A DNA stretch of 47,913 nucleotides from Microbacteriaceae bacterium (GCA_009780695.1 WQZN01000018.1:1-47913), one strand, 5' to 3'. Shown: positions 1 through 8,648, counted from the stretch's first letter. Made by a program: numbers and translations. Notes: generated by a model from the sequence alone, not told the origin.

Positions 1-60
1 AAGACGATGCCAGGGGTATTGGCATTGACAATGTGCACGCTGTTGAGTTCTCAAGGACCA
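1..60 (-). promoter_or_regulatory. rRNA operon leader with boxA-like antitermination element
   Basis: Read on the minus strand this stretch is the leader found just before 16S rRNA in Microbacteriaceae: a TTGAGAACTCAA core (43-54 on the plus strand) followed by CAGCGTGCACATTGTCAATG. In actinobacteria this block matches the boxA/Nus antitermination region of rrn leaders. The rRNA genes themselves would lie beyond position 1 and are not seen. Recognition rests on memory of related leaders and on the two promoters upstream. Confidence 0.7.
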
Positions 61-118
61 CCCGCACCCGAATTCAACCCACCACAAACAGTGAATCTCG
101 CTCCGAGGCAACTTGTCT

Positions 119-147
119 ATCTTAGCAGTTCTAGCCGCTCCCACCAA
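119..147 (-). promoter_or_regulatory. rrn promoter, leader-proximal
   Basis: On the minus strand TTGGTG (142-147) and TAAGAT (119-124) are separated by 17 nt, about 65 nt upstream of the boxA-like element. The -10 is good and the -35 is weak at its last three bases. Confidence 0.5.
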
Positions 148-237
148 ATCGGCGTGGGCTTGAAAGGCTTGAAGATTGTCCCGCTTGAGGCCGGCGAGCT
201 CTTCCGCTCCGCCGCACCTTTGGGGTGACAAGTAAGA

Positions 238-266
238 AACTTACGCGGCATCCGCGCCACGCTCAA
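238..266 (-). promoter_or_regulatory. rrn promoter, upstream of a tandem pair
   Basis: On the minus strand TTGAGC (261-266) and TAAGTT (238-243) have a 17-nt spacer. With the promoter at 119-147 it forms the tandem arrangement usual for rRNA operons. Nothing else with coding character is seen between 1 and 444. Confidence 0.5.
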
Positions 267-444
267 ATCACCACCACAACCCGGGCGTGTCGCCCGCAGT
301 TCCGCGGAAGTTCACCCCGATTGACTGGTGGATCACCTGCCCACGGCGGGCGCGACGAACCGGCTTCCGCGCGCCCGTGTGCTCCACGTCGCGCAGGCAT
401 TCGGAGTCGTGGGGCACGCATCTGCCGAAGCGATCCGGGATACG

Positions 445-476
445 ACGAAGGGCCCGCCGTGAGGCGGGCCCTTCGT
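445..476 (-). terminator. Terminator of the secE-nusG-rplK-rplA transcript
   Basis: A perfect 14-bp stem (445-458 with 463-476) rich in G/C with a 4-nt loop lies 17 nt past the rplA stop codon. The outer stem bases are A/T containing but there is no long U tract, as is common in actinobacteria. Confidence 0.85.
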
Positions 477-492
477 GTGGGGAAGCTCGTGC

Positions 493-1182
493 TTAGAGCG
501 CGTTGACGTCGAGCGGGATGCCCGGACCGAAGGTCGTCGAGACGGCGCCCTTCTGGATGTAACGGCCCTTCGCGGCGGCAGGCTTGAGGCGCTGGACCTC
601 GTCGACGGCGGCCTTGAAGTTCTCACCGAGCTGCTCGGCGCTGAAGCCCGCCTTGCCGACGACGAAGTGCACGTTGGAGTGCTTGTCGACGCGGAACTCG
701 ATCTTGCCGCCCTTGATCTCCTCCACGGCCTTCGCCGGGTTCGGGGTCACGGTGCCGGTCTTCGGGTTCGGCATGAGGCCACGGGGGCCGAGCACCTTAC
801 CGAGGCGGCCGACCTTGCCCATGAGCTCGGGGGTCGAGACAGCCGAGTCGAACGACGTGTAACCGCCGGCGACCTTCTCGATCAGCTCGTCGCCGCCGAC
901 CTCGTCCGCACCGGCAGCGAGGGCCGCCTCGGCCGCGGGGCCGGTCGCGAAGACGATGACGCGGGCGGTCTTGCCCGTGCCGTGCGGGAGGATGACGGTG
1001 CCGCGCACCATCTGGTCGGCCTTACGGGGATCGACGCCGAGCTTCAGCGCGACCTCGACGGTCGAGTTGAACTTGACGGAGCCGGTCTCCTTCGCGAGGG
1101 AGACGGCCTCAGCGGGGGTGTAGAACTTGCCGGCCTCGATCTTGTCGGCCGCGGCGCGGTACGCCTTGGACTTCTGTGCCAT
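493..1182 (-). CDS. rplA: 50S ribosomal protein L1
   Basis: Large-subunit protein that forms the L1 stalk at the E site and in many bacteria also represses its own mRNA. The 229-residue product has the usual length and opens with [15 protein letters not shown]; the family block [15 protein letters not shown] lies near residue 135. The ATG at 1182 is preceded by GAGGAGA with good spacing. It follows rplK by 73 nt and is the last gene of the operon, closed by the hairpin at 445-476. Confidence 0.98.
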   Translation of the reverse strand: MAQKSKAYRAAADKIEAGKFYTPAEAVSLAKETGSVKFNSTVEVALKLGVDPRKADQMVRGTVILPHGTGKTARVIVFATGPAAEAALAAGADEVGGDELIEKVAGGYTSFDSAVSTPELMGKVGRLGKVLGPRGLMPNPKTGTVTPNPAKAVEEIKGGKIEFRVDKHSNVHFVVGKAGFSAEQLGENFKAAVDEVQRLKPAAAKGRYIQKGAVSTTFGPGIPLDVNAL

Positions 1183-1255
1183 GTTGTTTCTCCTCAGAGA
1201 GATGGTGGTCTACGCGCCTGGCCGGCGCTGCCACGAAAGTTGGTGAGTGGTCTGC

Positions 1256-1687
1256 TTACGCGTCGACGGTGATGCCCATGGAGCGGGCGGTGCCGGCGAT
1301 GATCTTCTCGGCTGCGTCGAGGTCGTTCGCGTTGAGGTCGACCAGCTTCTCCTGCGCGATCGCGCGGACCTGGTCACGGGTGATCTTGCCCACCTTGTTG
1401 GTGTGCGGCACGCCGGAGCCCTTCTGGACGCCCGCGGCCTTCTTGATCAGCTCGGCGGCCGGCGGGGTCTTGAGGACGAACGTGAACGAACGGTCCTCGT
1501 AGACGGTGATCTCGACCGGGATGACGTTGCCGCGCTGAGCTTCCGTCGCGGCGTTGTACGCCTTGCAGAACTCCATGATGTTCACGCCGTGCTGACCCAG
1601 AGCGGGACCGATGGGCGGGGCGGGGTTCGCGGCGCCGGCCTTGATCTGAAGCTTGATCAGACCAGTGACCTTCTTCTTGGGAGCCAT
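1256..1687 (-). CDS. rplK: 50S ribosomal protein L11
   Basis: Binds the GTPase-associated centre of 23S rRNA and is the usual site of thiopeptide resistance mutations and of RelA activation. The 143-residue protein shows the N-terminal signature [20 protein letters not shown] with the proline-rich turn, then the C-terminal RNA-binding domain ending in [15 protein letters not shown]. The start ATG has AAGGA five bases upstream. It sits between nusG (99-nt gap) and rplA. Confidence 0.98.
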   Translation of the reverse strand: MAPKKKVTGLIKLQIKAGAANPAPPIGPALGQHGVNIMEFCKAYNAATEAQRGNVIPVEITVYEDRSFTFVLKTPPAAELIKKAAGVQKGSGVPHTNKVGKITRDQVRAIAQEKLVDLNANDLDAAEKIIAGTARSMGITVDA

Positions 1688-1786
1688 GGTTTCCTTCTTT
1701 CTGTTCGAGTGCGCGAAGCGCTCTCTCCCGCGCGGCGGACGCCGGCGGTGGACCGGGGAATCTTATGTGGTGAAGCTGGACGCTTC

Positions 1787-2713
1787 TTACAGCTTGGTGA
1801 CCTGGTCGAAGCTGAGCTCGACCGGGGTCTCACGCTCGAACAGCGAGACGAGGACCGTGAGCTTGCCGCTCTGCGTGTTGATCTCGCTGATGGAGCCGGG
1901 AAGGCCGGCGAACGAGCCCTCCTTGATGGTGATCGTCTCGCCGATCTCGAAGTCGACCTCGGCGGGGATCGCGCGGACCGTGGACTTGACGCCCTTCGCA
2001 CCGCTGCGAGCCGGAGCGGCCTCGACCTGGACGAGGCTCTTCAGCATCTCGAACGCCTCGTTGAAACGAAGCGGGGTCGGGTTGTGGGCATTGCCCACGA
2101 AGCCGGTGACGCCGGGGGTGTGACGCACGACCGACCAGCTGTCCTCGTTGAGGTCCATGCGGACGAGCACGTAGCCCGGGATGCGCACGCGGGTGACCAT
2201 CTTGCGCTGGCCGTTCTTGATCTCGACGACGTCTTCCATCGGGACCTCGATCTGGAAGATGTAGTCCTGGACGTCCATCGACTGGATGCGGTTCTCGAGG
2301 TTCGACTTCACGCGGCGCTCGAAACCGGCGTACGAGTGGACGACGTACCACTTGCCGGGCTTCATGCGGAGCTCGGTCTTGAACGCCTCGTAAGGGTCGA
2401 CCTCGGCTTCGGCATCCGCCTCGTCGGCATCCTCGATCGCCACGATCGCAGCCTCGGCGTCTTCGACGGTCGGGACCTCGAGCGCCTCGTCCACGACGCC
2501 GTCGGCCTCGGGGTCGGAGGAGTCGGAGATCGCGTCGAGCACGGCGTCGAGATCGATCTCTTCGCCGTCGGTCAGGTGCAGCGCCTCGCGCTCGGCCGCG
2601 TCGGAGTCGGCCTCGTCAGCCGCGAGGACGTTGCCCGTCTGCGTCTCGTCGTCTTCCGACGACTGCTCTGCCGCGGTCGCCCAATCGACGTCGTCGCGCT
2701 CGCTCTTAGCCAC
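1787..2713 (-). CDS. nusG: Transcription termination/antitermination protein NusG
   Basis: Elongation factor that bridges the RNA polymerase clamp and, through its KOW domain, contacts ribosome or Rho. The product of 308 residues is longer than the roughly 180 residues of E. coli NusG: an acidic low-complexity extension of about 110 residues, as in other actinobacteria, precedes the NGN domain (KWYVVHSYAGFERRVKSNL) and the C-terminal KOW motif (IKEGSFAGLPGSISEIN). GTG start at 2713. It lies between secE and rplK in the classic order. Confidence 0.97.
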   Translation of the reverse strand: MAKSERDDVDWATAAEQSSEDDETQTGNVLAADEADSDAAEREALHLTDGEEIDLDAVLDAISDSSDPEADGVVDEALEVPTVEDAEAAIVAIEDADEADAEAEVDPYEAFKTELRMKPGKWYVVHSYAGFERRVKSNLENRIQSMDVQDYIFQIEVPMEDVVEIKNGQRKMVTRVRIPGYVLVRMDLNEDSWSVVRHTPGVTGFVGNAHNPTPLRFNEAFEMLKSLVQVEAAPARSGAKGVKSTVRAIPAEVDFEIGETITIKEGSFAGLPGSISEINTQSGKLTVLVSLFERETPVELSFDQVTKL

Positions 2714-2738
2714 TGGTCACCAATCCATTTCTGTCACT

Positions 2739-2766
2739 CGGCCCGCGTTCTTCAGTCTGCGGGCCG
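2739..2766 (-). other. Intercistronic stem-loop between secE and nusG
   Basis: CGGCCCGC (2739-2746) pairs perfectly with GCGGGCCG (2759-2766) around a 12-nt loop. No U tract follows on the minus strand, so this may be an mRNA processing or stability element rather than a terminator. Confidence 0.4.
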
Positions 2767-2780
2767 TCTCACCCGCGAGG

Positions 2781-3056
2781 TCAGGACCCGGCGCTGCCGA
2801 AGGCGAGGATCACGAGCCAGCCGAACAGCTGGTCCAGCCCGAACACGAGCGCCATCATGATGATCACGAAGACCAGGACGACACCGGTGTAGCTCAGGAG
2901 CTCACCTCGCGTCGGCGTGACCACCTTGCGGAGCTCGCCGATCACCTGACGGATGAACAGCGCGATCCGCGCGAAGGGGTTGCGGCGCTCATCACGCTGC
3001 TTCTTCGCTACCGCTACGACGTCCTCGCTGGGCTCGTCGACGATCTTTCGGGCCAC
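2781..3056 (-). CDS. secE: Preprotein translocase subunit SecE
   Basis: Small membrane subunit that clamps SecY in the SecYEG translocon. Of 91 residues, the first 45 are charged and cytosolic, then comes the conserved amphipathic stretch FIRQVIGELRKVVTPTRGEL and one membrane segment (about residues 56-85). GTG start at 3056 is preceded by AAGGTGAG. Gene order tRNA-Trp, secE, nusG supports the call. Confidence 0.96.
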   Translation of the reverse strand: MARKIVDEPSEDVVAVAKKQRDERRNPFARIALFIRQVIGELRKVVTPTRGELLSYTGVVLVFVIIMMALVFGLDQLFGWLVILAFGSAGS

Positions 3057-3097
3057 TCAGCTCACCTTTCACGGGCCGCCGCGTCAGCGCCGGCTTG

Positions 3098-3170
3098 CAG
3101 GGCGGACAGGACTCGAACCTGCAACCTGCGGTTTTGGAGACCGCTGCTCTACCAATTGAGCCACCGCCCT
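3098..3170 (-). tRNA. tRNA-Trp (anticodon CCA)
   Basis: The minus strand folds as a cloverleaf: acceptor AGGGCGG (3170-3164) pairs with CCGCCCT (3105-3099); D-arm GGCTCAATTGGTAGAGC; anticodon stem CGGTCT-CCA-AAACCG; T-loop GGTTCGAGTCC. The discriminator is G at 3098 and the 3' CCA is not encoded. A tRNA-Trp ahead of secE is the standard actinobacterial arrangement. Confidence 0.97.
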
Positions 3171-3244
3171 ATGAGAAGAAGCCCTGACCCATCACACCCT
3201 CAAAAGGGCGCAATGAAGTTTGGCAGGCTTCAACTACCTCCTCG

Positions 3245-3273
3245 AGTGTAGGCGAGCGGGAACAGCGGCGCAA
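3245..3273 (-). promoter_or_regulatory. Promoter of the tRNA-Trp-secE-nusG-rplKA unit
   Basis: On the minus strand TTGCGC (3268-3273) and TACACT (3245-3250) are spaced by 17 nt, about 75 nt upstream of the tRNA 5' end. Confidence 0.5.
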
Positions 3274-3297
3274 AACGACAGCGGAAGCCGGGCATGG

Positions 3298-3954
3298 CTA
3301 GAGCAGGCGACGCTCGAGCGCCCATGCGGTGAGCTCGTGCCGCGACGAGAGCTGGAGCTTGCGGAGCACCGCCGAGACGTGGGTCTCGACCGTCTTGATC
3401 GAGATGTAGAGCTCAGCGGCGACCTCTTTGTACGAGAAGCCGCGGGCGATCAGGCGCATGACCTCGCGTTCCCGCGCGGAGAGCCGGTCGAGCTCGTGGT
3501 CGGTCTGGGCCTGCTCGCCGGCGGCGGTGCCGAAGGCATCCAGCACGAACCCCGCCAGGCGCGGGGAGAACACCGCGTCGCCGCCTGCGACCGTCGCGAC
3601 CGCCTGGCTGACCTCGGCCCCCGAGCTGCCCTTCGTGATGTAGCCGCGGGCACCCGCGCGGATGACGCCGACGACGTCCTCCGCGGAGTCGCTCACGCTG
3701 AGCGCGAGGAACCGCGTGTCCGGCGAGGCGGGCCCTGCGCGGCGGATGACCTCGGCCCCGCCGCCGCCCTGGCCGCCCGGCAGGTGCACGTCGAGCAGGA
3801 CGACCTGGGGCCGGAGCCGGGCGACGGCGGCGACGGCGGAGTCGACGTCGCCGGCCTCGCCGACGACCTGGACCGCGGCATCCAGATCGGCACGCAGCCC
3901 CGAGCGGAAGATCGAGTGGTCGTCGACGACGACGACGGTGACCGGATCGGACAT
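3298..3954 (-). CDS. LuxR/NarL-family response regulator
   Basis: Transcription factor of 218 residues, phosphorylated by the kinase encoded just upstream. The receiver domain has acidic residues D11 and D12, phospho-acceptor D55 in VVLLDVHLPGG, and the conserved GARGYITKGSS segment. The C-terminal HTH (about 150-205) reads LSAREREVMRLIARGFSYKEVA. The ATG at 3954 lies 11 nt after the kinase gene, so the two are co-transcribed. The candidate target is the inverted repeat at 4981-5037. Confidence 0.93.
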   Translation of the reverse strand: MSDPVTVVVVDDHSIFRSGLRADLDAAVQVVGEAGDVDSAVAAVARLRPQVVLLDVHLPGGQGGGGAEVIRRAGPASPDTRFLALSVSDSAEDVVGVIRAGARGYITKGSSGAEVSQAVATVAGGDAVFSPRLAGFVLDAFGTAAGEQAQTDHELDRLSAREREVMRLIARGFSYKEVAAELYISIKTVETHVSAVLRKLQLSSRHELTAWALERRLL

Positions 3955-3965
3955 GCTGCGCTCCC

Positions 3966-4964
3966 CTACTCGGCTCTGCCGGGCTCGAAGTGCAGCTGCA
4001 CCTCGGTGCCCGTGCCGCCCGCACCCGGTCGGACGACGGCGGTGCCGCCCGCACGGCGCATGCGGCCGATGATCGACTCTCGCACGCCGAGGCGGTCCTC
4101 GGGAACGGCCTGCGGGTCGAAGCCCGGGCCGCGATCTCGAACGAACACGTCGACCGCCGCCTGCGACGCCTCGACGTAGACGGACACCTCGCCGCCCGCA
4201 TGGCGGGCCGCGTTGAGCATGGCCTCGCGGGAGGCGGCGGCGAGCTCGCCGCTGGAGCGCTCGGCGCTCTGGCCCACGACGACCACGTCGAAGCGGACGG
4301 CGTAGTCGAGTTCGAGCGCGGCGGAGTAGTCCTTCAGGTCGGTGGCGAGGTCGGCATCCGCCGTGCCCACGCCCGAATAGAGCCACTGGCGGAGCTCGCG
4401 TTCCTGCGCTCGAGCGATGCGCGCGACCTCGCTCGAGGCGCCTGCGCGGTTCTGGATGAGGGCGAGGGTCTGCAGGACCGAGTCGTGGAGGTGGGCGGCC
4501 ATCTCGGCACGCTCCTCTTCGCGGACGCGCTTCGTGCGCTCGGCGATGAGCTCGTGCCAGAGGCGGATGCCCCAGGGGCCGAACACGCCGACGGCGACGA
4601 GCGCCACGGCGAGCGCGAGGAGCAGGCCCGAGAGGAGGCCACCGGTGCGGTCCCATGCGAGCAGCAGCGCCACGGCGCCGACGGCGCACACGCCGACGCC
4701 GAGCCAGCGGAGGGGGACGCGATGCCGGACGGGGGCCTCGGGCGAGGCATCCGGCCCGGCGTCCTCGAGAGGGACCGTCGCCCAGAGCCACGCATAGAAG
4801 AGGACGCCGGCGCCGCCGAGGAGGCTCGTGATCACGAACAGCCAGCGCACGCTGTCGACGGACCAGCCGAGGTGACGCGCGAGGGCGACGCTCACCCCGC
4901 CCACGACGCAGTCGCGCGGGCGCAGCAGCGGCAGGCGCTGCGGCGGGATCGGCAGGGACGTCAT
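3966..4964 (-). CDS. PspC-domain sensor histidine kinase
   Basis: Membrane histidine kinase of 332 residues. An N-terminal PspC domain (about 12-68, PRDCVVGGVSVALARHLGW plus a membrane segment) is followed by two further membrane segments near 85-103 and 110-130, a HisKA_3 dimerisation helix with phospho-acceptor H160 in AHLHDSVLQTL, and an ATPase domain ending with DRGPGFDPQAVPEDRLGVRE. ATG at 4964 gives the whole PspC domain; in-frame upstream sequence has no domain character. Divergent from a second PspC protein, which points to sensing of envelope stress. Confidence 0.92.
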   Translation of the reverse strand: MTSLPIPPQRLPLLRPRDCVVGGVSVALARHLGWSVDSVRWLFVITSLLGGAGVLFYAWLWATVPLEDAGPDASPEAPVRHRVPLRWLGVGVCAVGAVALLLAWDRTGGLLSGLLLALAVALVAVGVFGPWGIRLWHELIAERTKRVREEERAEMAAHLHDSVLQTLALIQNRAGASSEVARIARAQERELRQWLYSGVGTADADLATDLKDYSAALELDYAVRFDVVVVGQSAERSSGELAAASREAMLNAARHAGGEVSVYVEASQAAVDVFVRDRGPGFDPQAVPEDRLGVRESIIGRMRRAGGTAVVRPGAGGTGTEVQLHFEPGRAE

Positions 4965-4980
4965 GCAAGGAATCAAACCA

Positions 4981-5037
4981 TTGCCCGGTCGGCCCTGAGG
5001 GGCTTCCCCGGAGGAAATCAGGGGCCGGTCAGGGCAA
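4981..5037. promoter_or_regulatory. Inverted repeat between divergent PspC genes, candidate operator
   Basis: TTGCCC-GGTCGGCCC-TGA (4981-4998) faces TCAGGGGCCGGTCAGGGCAA (5018-5037), an imperfect dyad of about 20 bp arms around a 19-nt centre. It fills the space between the kinase start (4964) and the PspC protein start (5080), the expected place for the response regulator to bind. Confidence 0.45.
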
Positions 5038-5079
5038 CCCCGCATGGCGCGGAGGCCGGCGCGACGGGAGCATCGGAGG

Positions 5080-6705
5080 GTGAGCAATGAGACATCCACC
5101 CCGACTCCGGCGGCCGGACCGCGACCGGACTCGAACCGCTTCTTCGCCTGGCTGCGCGGCCTCGGCATCGTGCGCGCGGACGGCTGGGTGGGCGGTGTCT
5201 GCGGCGGCATCGCCATCCGCACCGGACTCGACCCCCTGATCGTGCGCGGCATCGCCGTCGTGGCCGCCATCCTCGGCGGCCCCGCCCTGTTCTTCTATGC
5301 GGCCGCATGGCTGCTGCTGCCCGACACGCACGGGGAGATCCACCTCGAGCGCATGCTCCGCGGCGTGTTCGACGCGCCGCTCATCGCGATCGCCGTGCTC
5401 GTGGTGCTGACCTTCGTGCCGTTCACGCAGGGGGTGTGGTGGGTGGGCGACCACCTGACCGGCGCCGCGTGGTGGCTCGCGGCGCCGGCCGCCGTGCTGC
5501 GCGTGCTGTGGAACCTGGCGATCGTGGGAGCGATCGTGTGGTTCGTCGTGTGGGCCGTGCAGCGGTTCCGGCGCACGACGCCCGCTGGGCGGCAGCAGTG
5601 GGCGCAGTACGCCGGGTTCCGGGCGGCGGGTGCCGCACCGGCCGCCGCGGATCAGGGGTCTGCCGCCGGCGCCGCGGGTGCGGGCGCAGCGACGGATGGA
5701 TCCGCCGAGGCATCCCCGGCCGCTTCTGCTGCTGCCGCGACCGCCTCGAACGCCTCGACCGCCGGCGATGCGTCAAACCCGCCCGCCGCGCCCATCGCGC
5801 CGGGGGCGGGCTCGGACAAGGACGCGTACGCCGACTGGCGCGAGAAGTACGACGCATGGCGCGTGCAGCACGCCCAGTGGCAGGACCAGCAGCGCGCCGC
5901 GTCGGCGGCCGCCCGCGGTGCGACGCAGGATGCGCGGCTCGCGCGTTCGGCCGAGGCGCGCGCCCGTTCGCAGCAGTACGCGGCGGAGGCCGTGCGACTG
6001 CGCGCGCAGCGGCGCGCGGCGAACCCGCGTGCGGCCGGCTGGGCCGTCGCGATCGTGGTCGGGGCGGCGCTCGTCGGCGGCGGGATCGCCGGGACGGCCG
6101 CCGCGACCGACGCCGGCCTCGTGCGGTACGCCGCTCCGATCGGCATGGCGGTGGCGCTCATGGTGATCGGCCTCGGCATGGTGGTGGTCGGCGCCGCGCG
6201 GCGCCGCAGCGGAGCGCTCGCGTTCTGGGCGATCGTCGCGATCGTGCTCGGGGTCGGCTCGTTCGGCTGGCCTGTGCATGACTCGCCGGTCGGCTTCACG
6301 CAGCTGCGGGCGGATCGGGACATCCGCTTCGATCAGTTCGCCGGCCAGGTCGAGATCGACGCGAACAGCGCCGATGTCGGGAACACGGGCACGCGCACAG
6401 TGACGATCGACCAGACCTTCGGCGCCGTCGCGGTGTACATCGGCGACGGCGTGAACGCCCGCGTGCAGGTCACGAGCACCGACTCGGACGTGCACCCGTA
6501 CCGGCTCGACGCGACCGGCGGGATGGCCGAGCAGCCCGCGTTACGGGTGCAGAGCGCCGGCCACGGCCCGTCCGCCGAGCGGACCTGGAGCACCGGCGGG
6601 ACCGGCTCGCCCGAGCTGGTCATCGACATCACGCAGGGGCACGGCGCCGTCTACGTCTATGACGGCGGCACGAACCCCAGCAGCGGCAACGGCTACCTCG
6701 ACTAA
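5080..6705 (+). CDS. PspC-domain membrane protein with C-terminal beta-rich (toastrack-like) domain
   Basis: Envelope protein of 541 residues with no enzyme motif. The PspC domain (about 20-85) reads RADGWVGGVCGGIAIRTGLDP and is followed by membrane segments to about 165, an Ala-rich linker, a charged Arg/Gln/Ala segment (about 240-310), three more hydrophobic segments and a C-terminal beta-rich region ending in GHGAVYVYDGG. PspC joined to a toastrack-like region is known from actinobacterial stress systems. I chose GTG 5080 because GGGAG lies 9 nt upstream; ATG 5044 is in frame but lacks a ribosome binding site. Confidence 0.85.
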   Translation: MSNETSTPTPAAGPRPDSNRFFAWLRGLGIVRADGWVGGVCGGIAIRTGLDPLIVRGIAVVAAILGGPALFFYAAAWLLLPDTHGEIHLERMLRGVFDAPLIAIAVLVVLTFVPFTQGVWWVGDHLTGAAWWLAAPAAVLRVLWNLAIVGAIVWFVVWAVQRFRRTTPAGRQQWAQYAGFRAAGAAPAAADQGSAAGAAGAGAATDGSAEASPAASAAAATASNASTAGDASNPPAAPIAPGAGSDKDAYADWREKYDAWRVQHAQWQDQQRAASAAARGATQDARLARSAEARARSQQYAAEAVRLRAQRRAANPRAAGWAVAIVVGAALVGGGIAGTAAATDAGLVRYAAPIGMAVALMVIGLGMVVVGAARRRSGALAFWAIVAIVLGVGSFGWPVHDSPVGFTQLRADRDIRFDQFAGQVEIDANSADVGNTGTRTVTIDQTFGAVAVYIGDGVNARVQVTSTDSDVHPYRLDATGGMAEQPALRVQSAGHGPSAERTWSTGGTGSPELVIDITQGHGAVYVYDGGTNPSSGNGYLD

Positions 6706-6716
6706 GGACGACGACG

Positions 6717-7145
6717 ATGAGTGACGAGAAGAACACGCAGGACGCGCAGTCGACCGAGCGGGTCGAGGAGCTGTTCGCCACACGGCCGTACGAGAGCGCC
6801 TCGGAGGGACCCGCAGGGGCGGCGAGCTCGGATGCGGCATCCGCCACCGCCCCGACCGCCACGCTCCCGGACGCCGAGCCCGCGTGGCTGCAGCCGCGGG
6901 AGCGGACCGAGCGGACGAGCCCGCGGATCCGCTGGGGCGGCATCGTGTGGGGGCTCGTGTTCGCCGCGACCGGGTGGTTCGCGCTGTGGACGATGTTCGC
7001 GGCGGGGCGTCGCCGGGCGTTCAGCGAGTGGATCCTGACCCTGGACGGTGGCGGCTGGGCGGTCGTGGCCGCCTTCGCGATCGGCGGCCTGCTGCTCGTG
7101 GTCGGGCTGATCGCCGGGCTGCGGGCGGCGACGCGGCAGCGCTAG
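6717..7145 (+). CDS. Small two-span membrane protein, function unknown
   Basis: Product of 142 residues: an acidic, Ala/Pro-rich cytosolic half, then two membrane segments (about 80-98 and 112-135) separated by a short RRRAFSEWIL loop. It starts 11 nt after the PspC gene, with GGA upstream, and is surely co-transcribed with it. Its stop overlaps the stop of convergent murB by 3 nt. Probably an accessory part of the PspC system; I know no family name. Confidence 0.75.
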   Translation: MSDEKNTQDAQSTERVEELFATRPYESASEGPAGAASSDAASATAPTATLPDAEPAWLQPRERTERTSPRIRWGGIVWGLVFAATGWFALWTMFAAGRRRAFSEWILTLDGGGWAVVAAFAIGGLLLVVGLIAGLRAATRQR

Positions 7146-8239
7146 GCGAAGACGGGCTCGGGCTGCAGGTTGATGCCGAAGTCGGCCGAGACGCGCGCCT
7201 GGATGAAGGTCGCGAGCTGCAGGATCTCGGTGGCGGTCGCGCCCCCGCGATTGGTGAGCGCGAGCGTGTGCTTGCTCGACACCGCCGCGCGCGAGCCGGG
7301 CAGCGCGAACCCGCGGCCGATGCCGGCGTGCTCGATGAGCCACGCGGCGCTGAGCTTCACGAGCACCGGGCCGTCGCTCGGCTGATCCGCGCCGAGCGGC
7401 CAGCGCGGGCCCTCGCCCGGCAGCTCGCGCGCAAAGCTCTCGGGGACGATCGGGTTGGTGAAGAACGAGCCCGCGCTCGCCGTGTCGGGGTCGGCGGGGT
7501 CGAGGACCATGCCCTTGGAACGTCGCAGGGCGAGGACGCTCGCGCGGGCGTCCGCCAGCGGCACGCGCGCGCCGAGCTCGACGCCGAGGGCGTTCGCGAG
7601 CTGGGCGTAGCCGACCGGGGAACCGAGGGCGGTGGCCGCCGGATCGAGCCCGTCGGAATCATCCGCGGCCGCCTCGACGAGGCGCAGCTCGACGGCCGTG
7701 ATGAGTCCCTCGTAGCCGTGCTTGAAGATCGAATCGCGATAGCCGAGGGCGAGCTCGGATGCCTCGAGCCGGCGCACCTCGAGCGAGTCGGCGTCGACGA
7801 CCTCGACGGCGACCAGGGCGCTCGAGACCTCTTGGCCATAGGCGCCGACGTTCTGCACGGGCACCGCGCCCGTCGAGCCGGGGATGCCACTGAGCGCTTC
7901 GATGCCCGCCCAGCCGTTCTCGACCGCGAGGGCGACGACGTCGTCCCACGGCTCCCCCGCCTGCACGCGCAGGCGCACCTCGCCGGCCGGGGCCTCGAGG
8001 CGATCGACCCCGCGCGTCACGACGTGCAGCACCGTGCCGTCGAAGCCGTCGTCGGAGGCGACCGTGTTCGAGCCGCCGGCCAGGATCAGCCGGGGCTCGT
8101 CGCTCGCGAAGAGCTCGCGCGCCGCATCCACCAGCTCGGCCTCGCTCTGCGGCGCGACGAACCGCGTCGGCACGCCGCCGACCCGCAGGGTCGTCAGCTC
8201 GGACAGCGCGGGGACGCGGTCGTTCACGGTGCCCCTCAC
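7142..8239 (-). CDS. murB: UDP-N-acetylmuramate dehydrogenase
   Basis: Reduces UDP-GlcNAc-enolpyruvate to UDP-MurNAc with NADPH and FAD in the first committed part of peptidoglycan synthesis. The 365-residue enzyme has the FAD-binding GGSNTV motif (55-60), the ALSGIPGSTGAVPVQNVGAYGQE block, and the catalytic serine S258 in SAGSFFTNP. The start overlaps the stop of the upstream MaoC gene by 4 nt, so it is the last gene of a three-gene unit with the hydratase pair. Confidence 0.96.
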   Translation of the reverse strand: MRGTVNDRVPALSELTTLRVGGVPTRFVAPQSEAELVDAARELFASDEPRLILAGGSNTVASDDGFDGTVLHVVTRGVDRLEAPAGEVRLRVQAGEPWDDVVALAVENGWAGIEALSGIPGSTGAVPVQNVGAYGQEVSSALVAVEVVDADSLEVRRLEASELALGYRDSIFKHGYEGLITAVELRLVEAAADDSDGLDPAATALGSPVGYAQLANALGVELGARVPLADARASVLALRRSKGMVLDPADPDTASAGSFFTNPIVPESFARELPGEGPRWPLGADQPSDGPVLVKLSAAWLIEHAGIGRGFALPGSRAAVSSKHTLALTNRGGATATEILQLATFIQARVSADFGINLQPEPVFA

Positions 8240-8646
8240 AGGCTGACGACGACCTGCGCCTTGCCGAGCACGGTCTGGTCGGCAGCCGAGACGGTCAGGT
8301 CGATGCGGGCCTGCCCGGCCTCCTCATCGATCTTGCCGACCTTCGCGACGACGAGGATCTCGGCGCCCGTCTGCGGGTCGACGACGACGGGGCGCGTGAA
8401 GCGCACCTGGTAGTCGACGATGCGGCCGGGGTCGCCGAGCCAGTCGGAGACCGGCTGCACCGCGAGGCCCATCGTGAGCATGCCGTGGGCGAGCACGCCC
8501 GGCAGGCCGACGGAGGCCGCGACGTCGTCGCGGTAGTGGATCGGGTTGAAGTCGCCGGAAGCGCCCGCGTAGCGCACCAGCGAGTCGCGGGTCAGCGGGA
8601 ACGCCGCCTCGGCGACCACGTCGCCCACGGTCAGGGTGTCGGTCAC
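8236..8646 (-). CDS. MaoC-family hydratase, catalytic subunit (HadB-like)
   Basis: Hot-dog fold hydratase of 136 residues. The (R)-hydratase motif is intact: YAGASGDFNPIHYRDDVAAS, with the catalytic Asp and His in DFNPIH, followed by LPGVLAHGMLTMG. In actinobacteria such a subunit pairs with a HadA/HadC partner as a 3-hydroxyacyl dehydratase; the partner is encoded 2 nt upstream. Overlap with murB makes coexpression certain but the metabolic link is unclear. Confidence 0.88.
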   Translation of the reverse strand: MTDTLTVGDVVAEAAFPLTRDSLVRYAGASGDFNPIHYRDDVAASVGLPGVLAHGMLTMGLAVQPVSDWLGDPGRIVDYQVRFTRPVVVDPQTGAEILVVAKVGKIDEEAGQARIDLTVSAADQTVLGKAQVVVSL

Positions 8647-8648
8647 GT

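Noticed and set aside
2714..2780. Terminator between secE and nusG
   Set aside because: The stem at 2739-2766 has no U tract and the two genes are normally co-transcribed; kept only as an intercistronic stem-loop.
1247..2860. A 537-codon plus-strand frame opposite rplK and nusG
   Set aside because: Antisense shadow rich in Leu/Asp/Arg, without domains; the minus-strand genes are certain.
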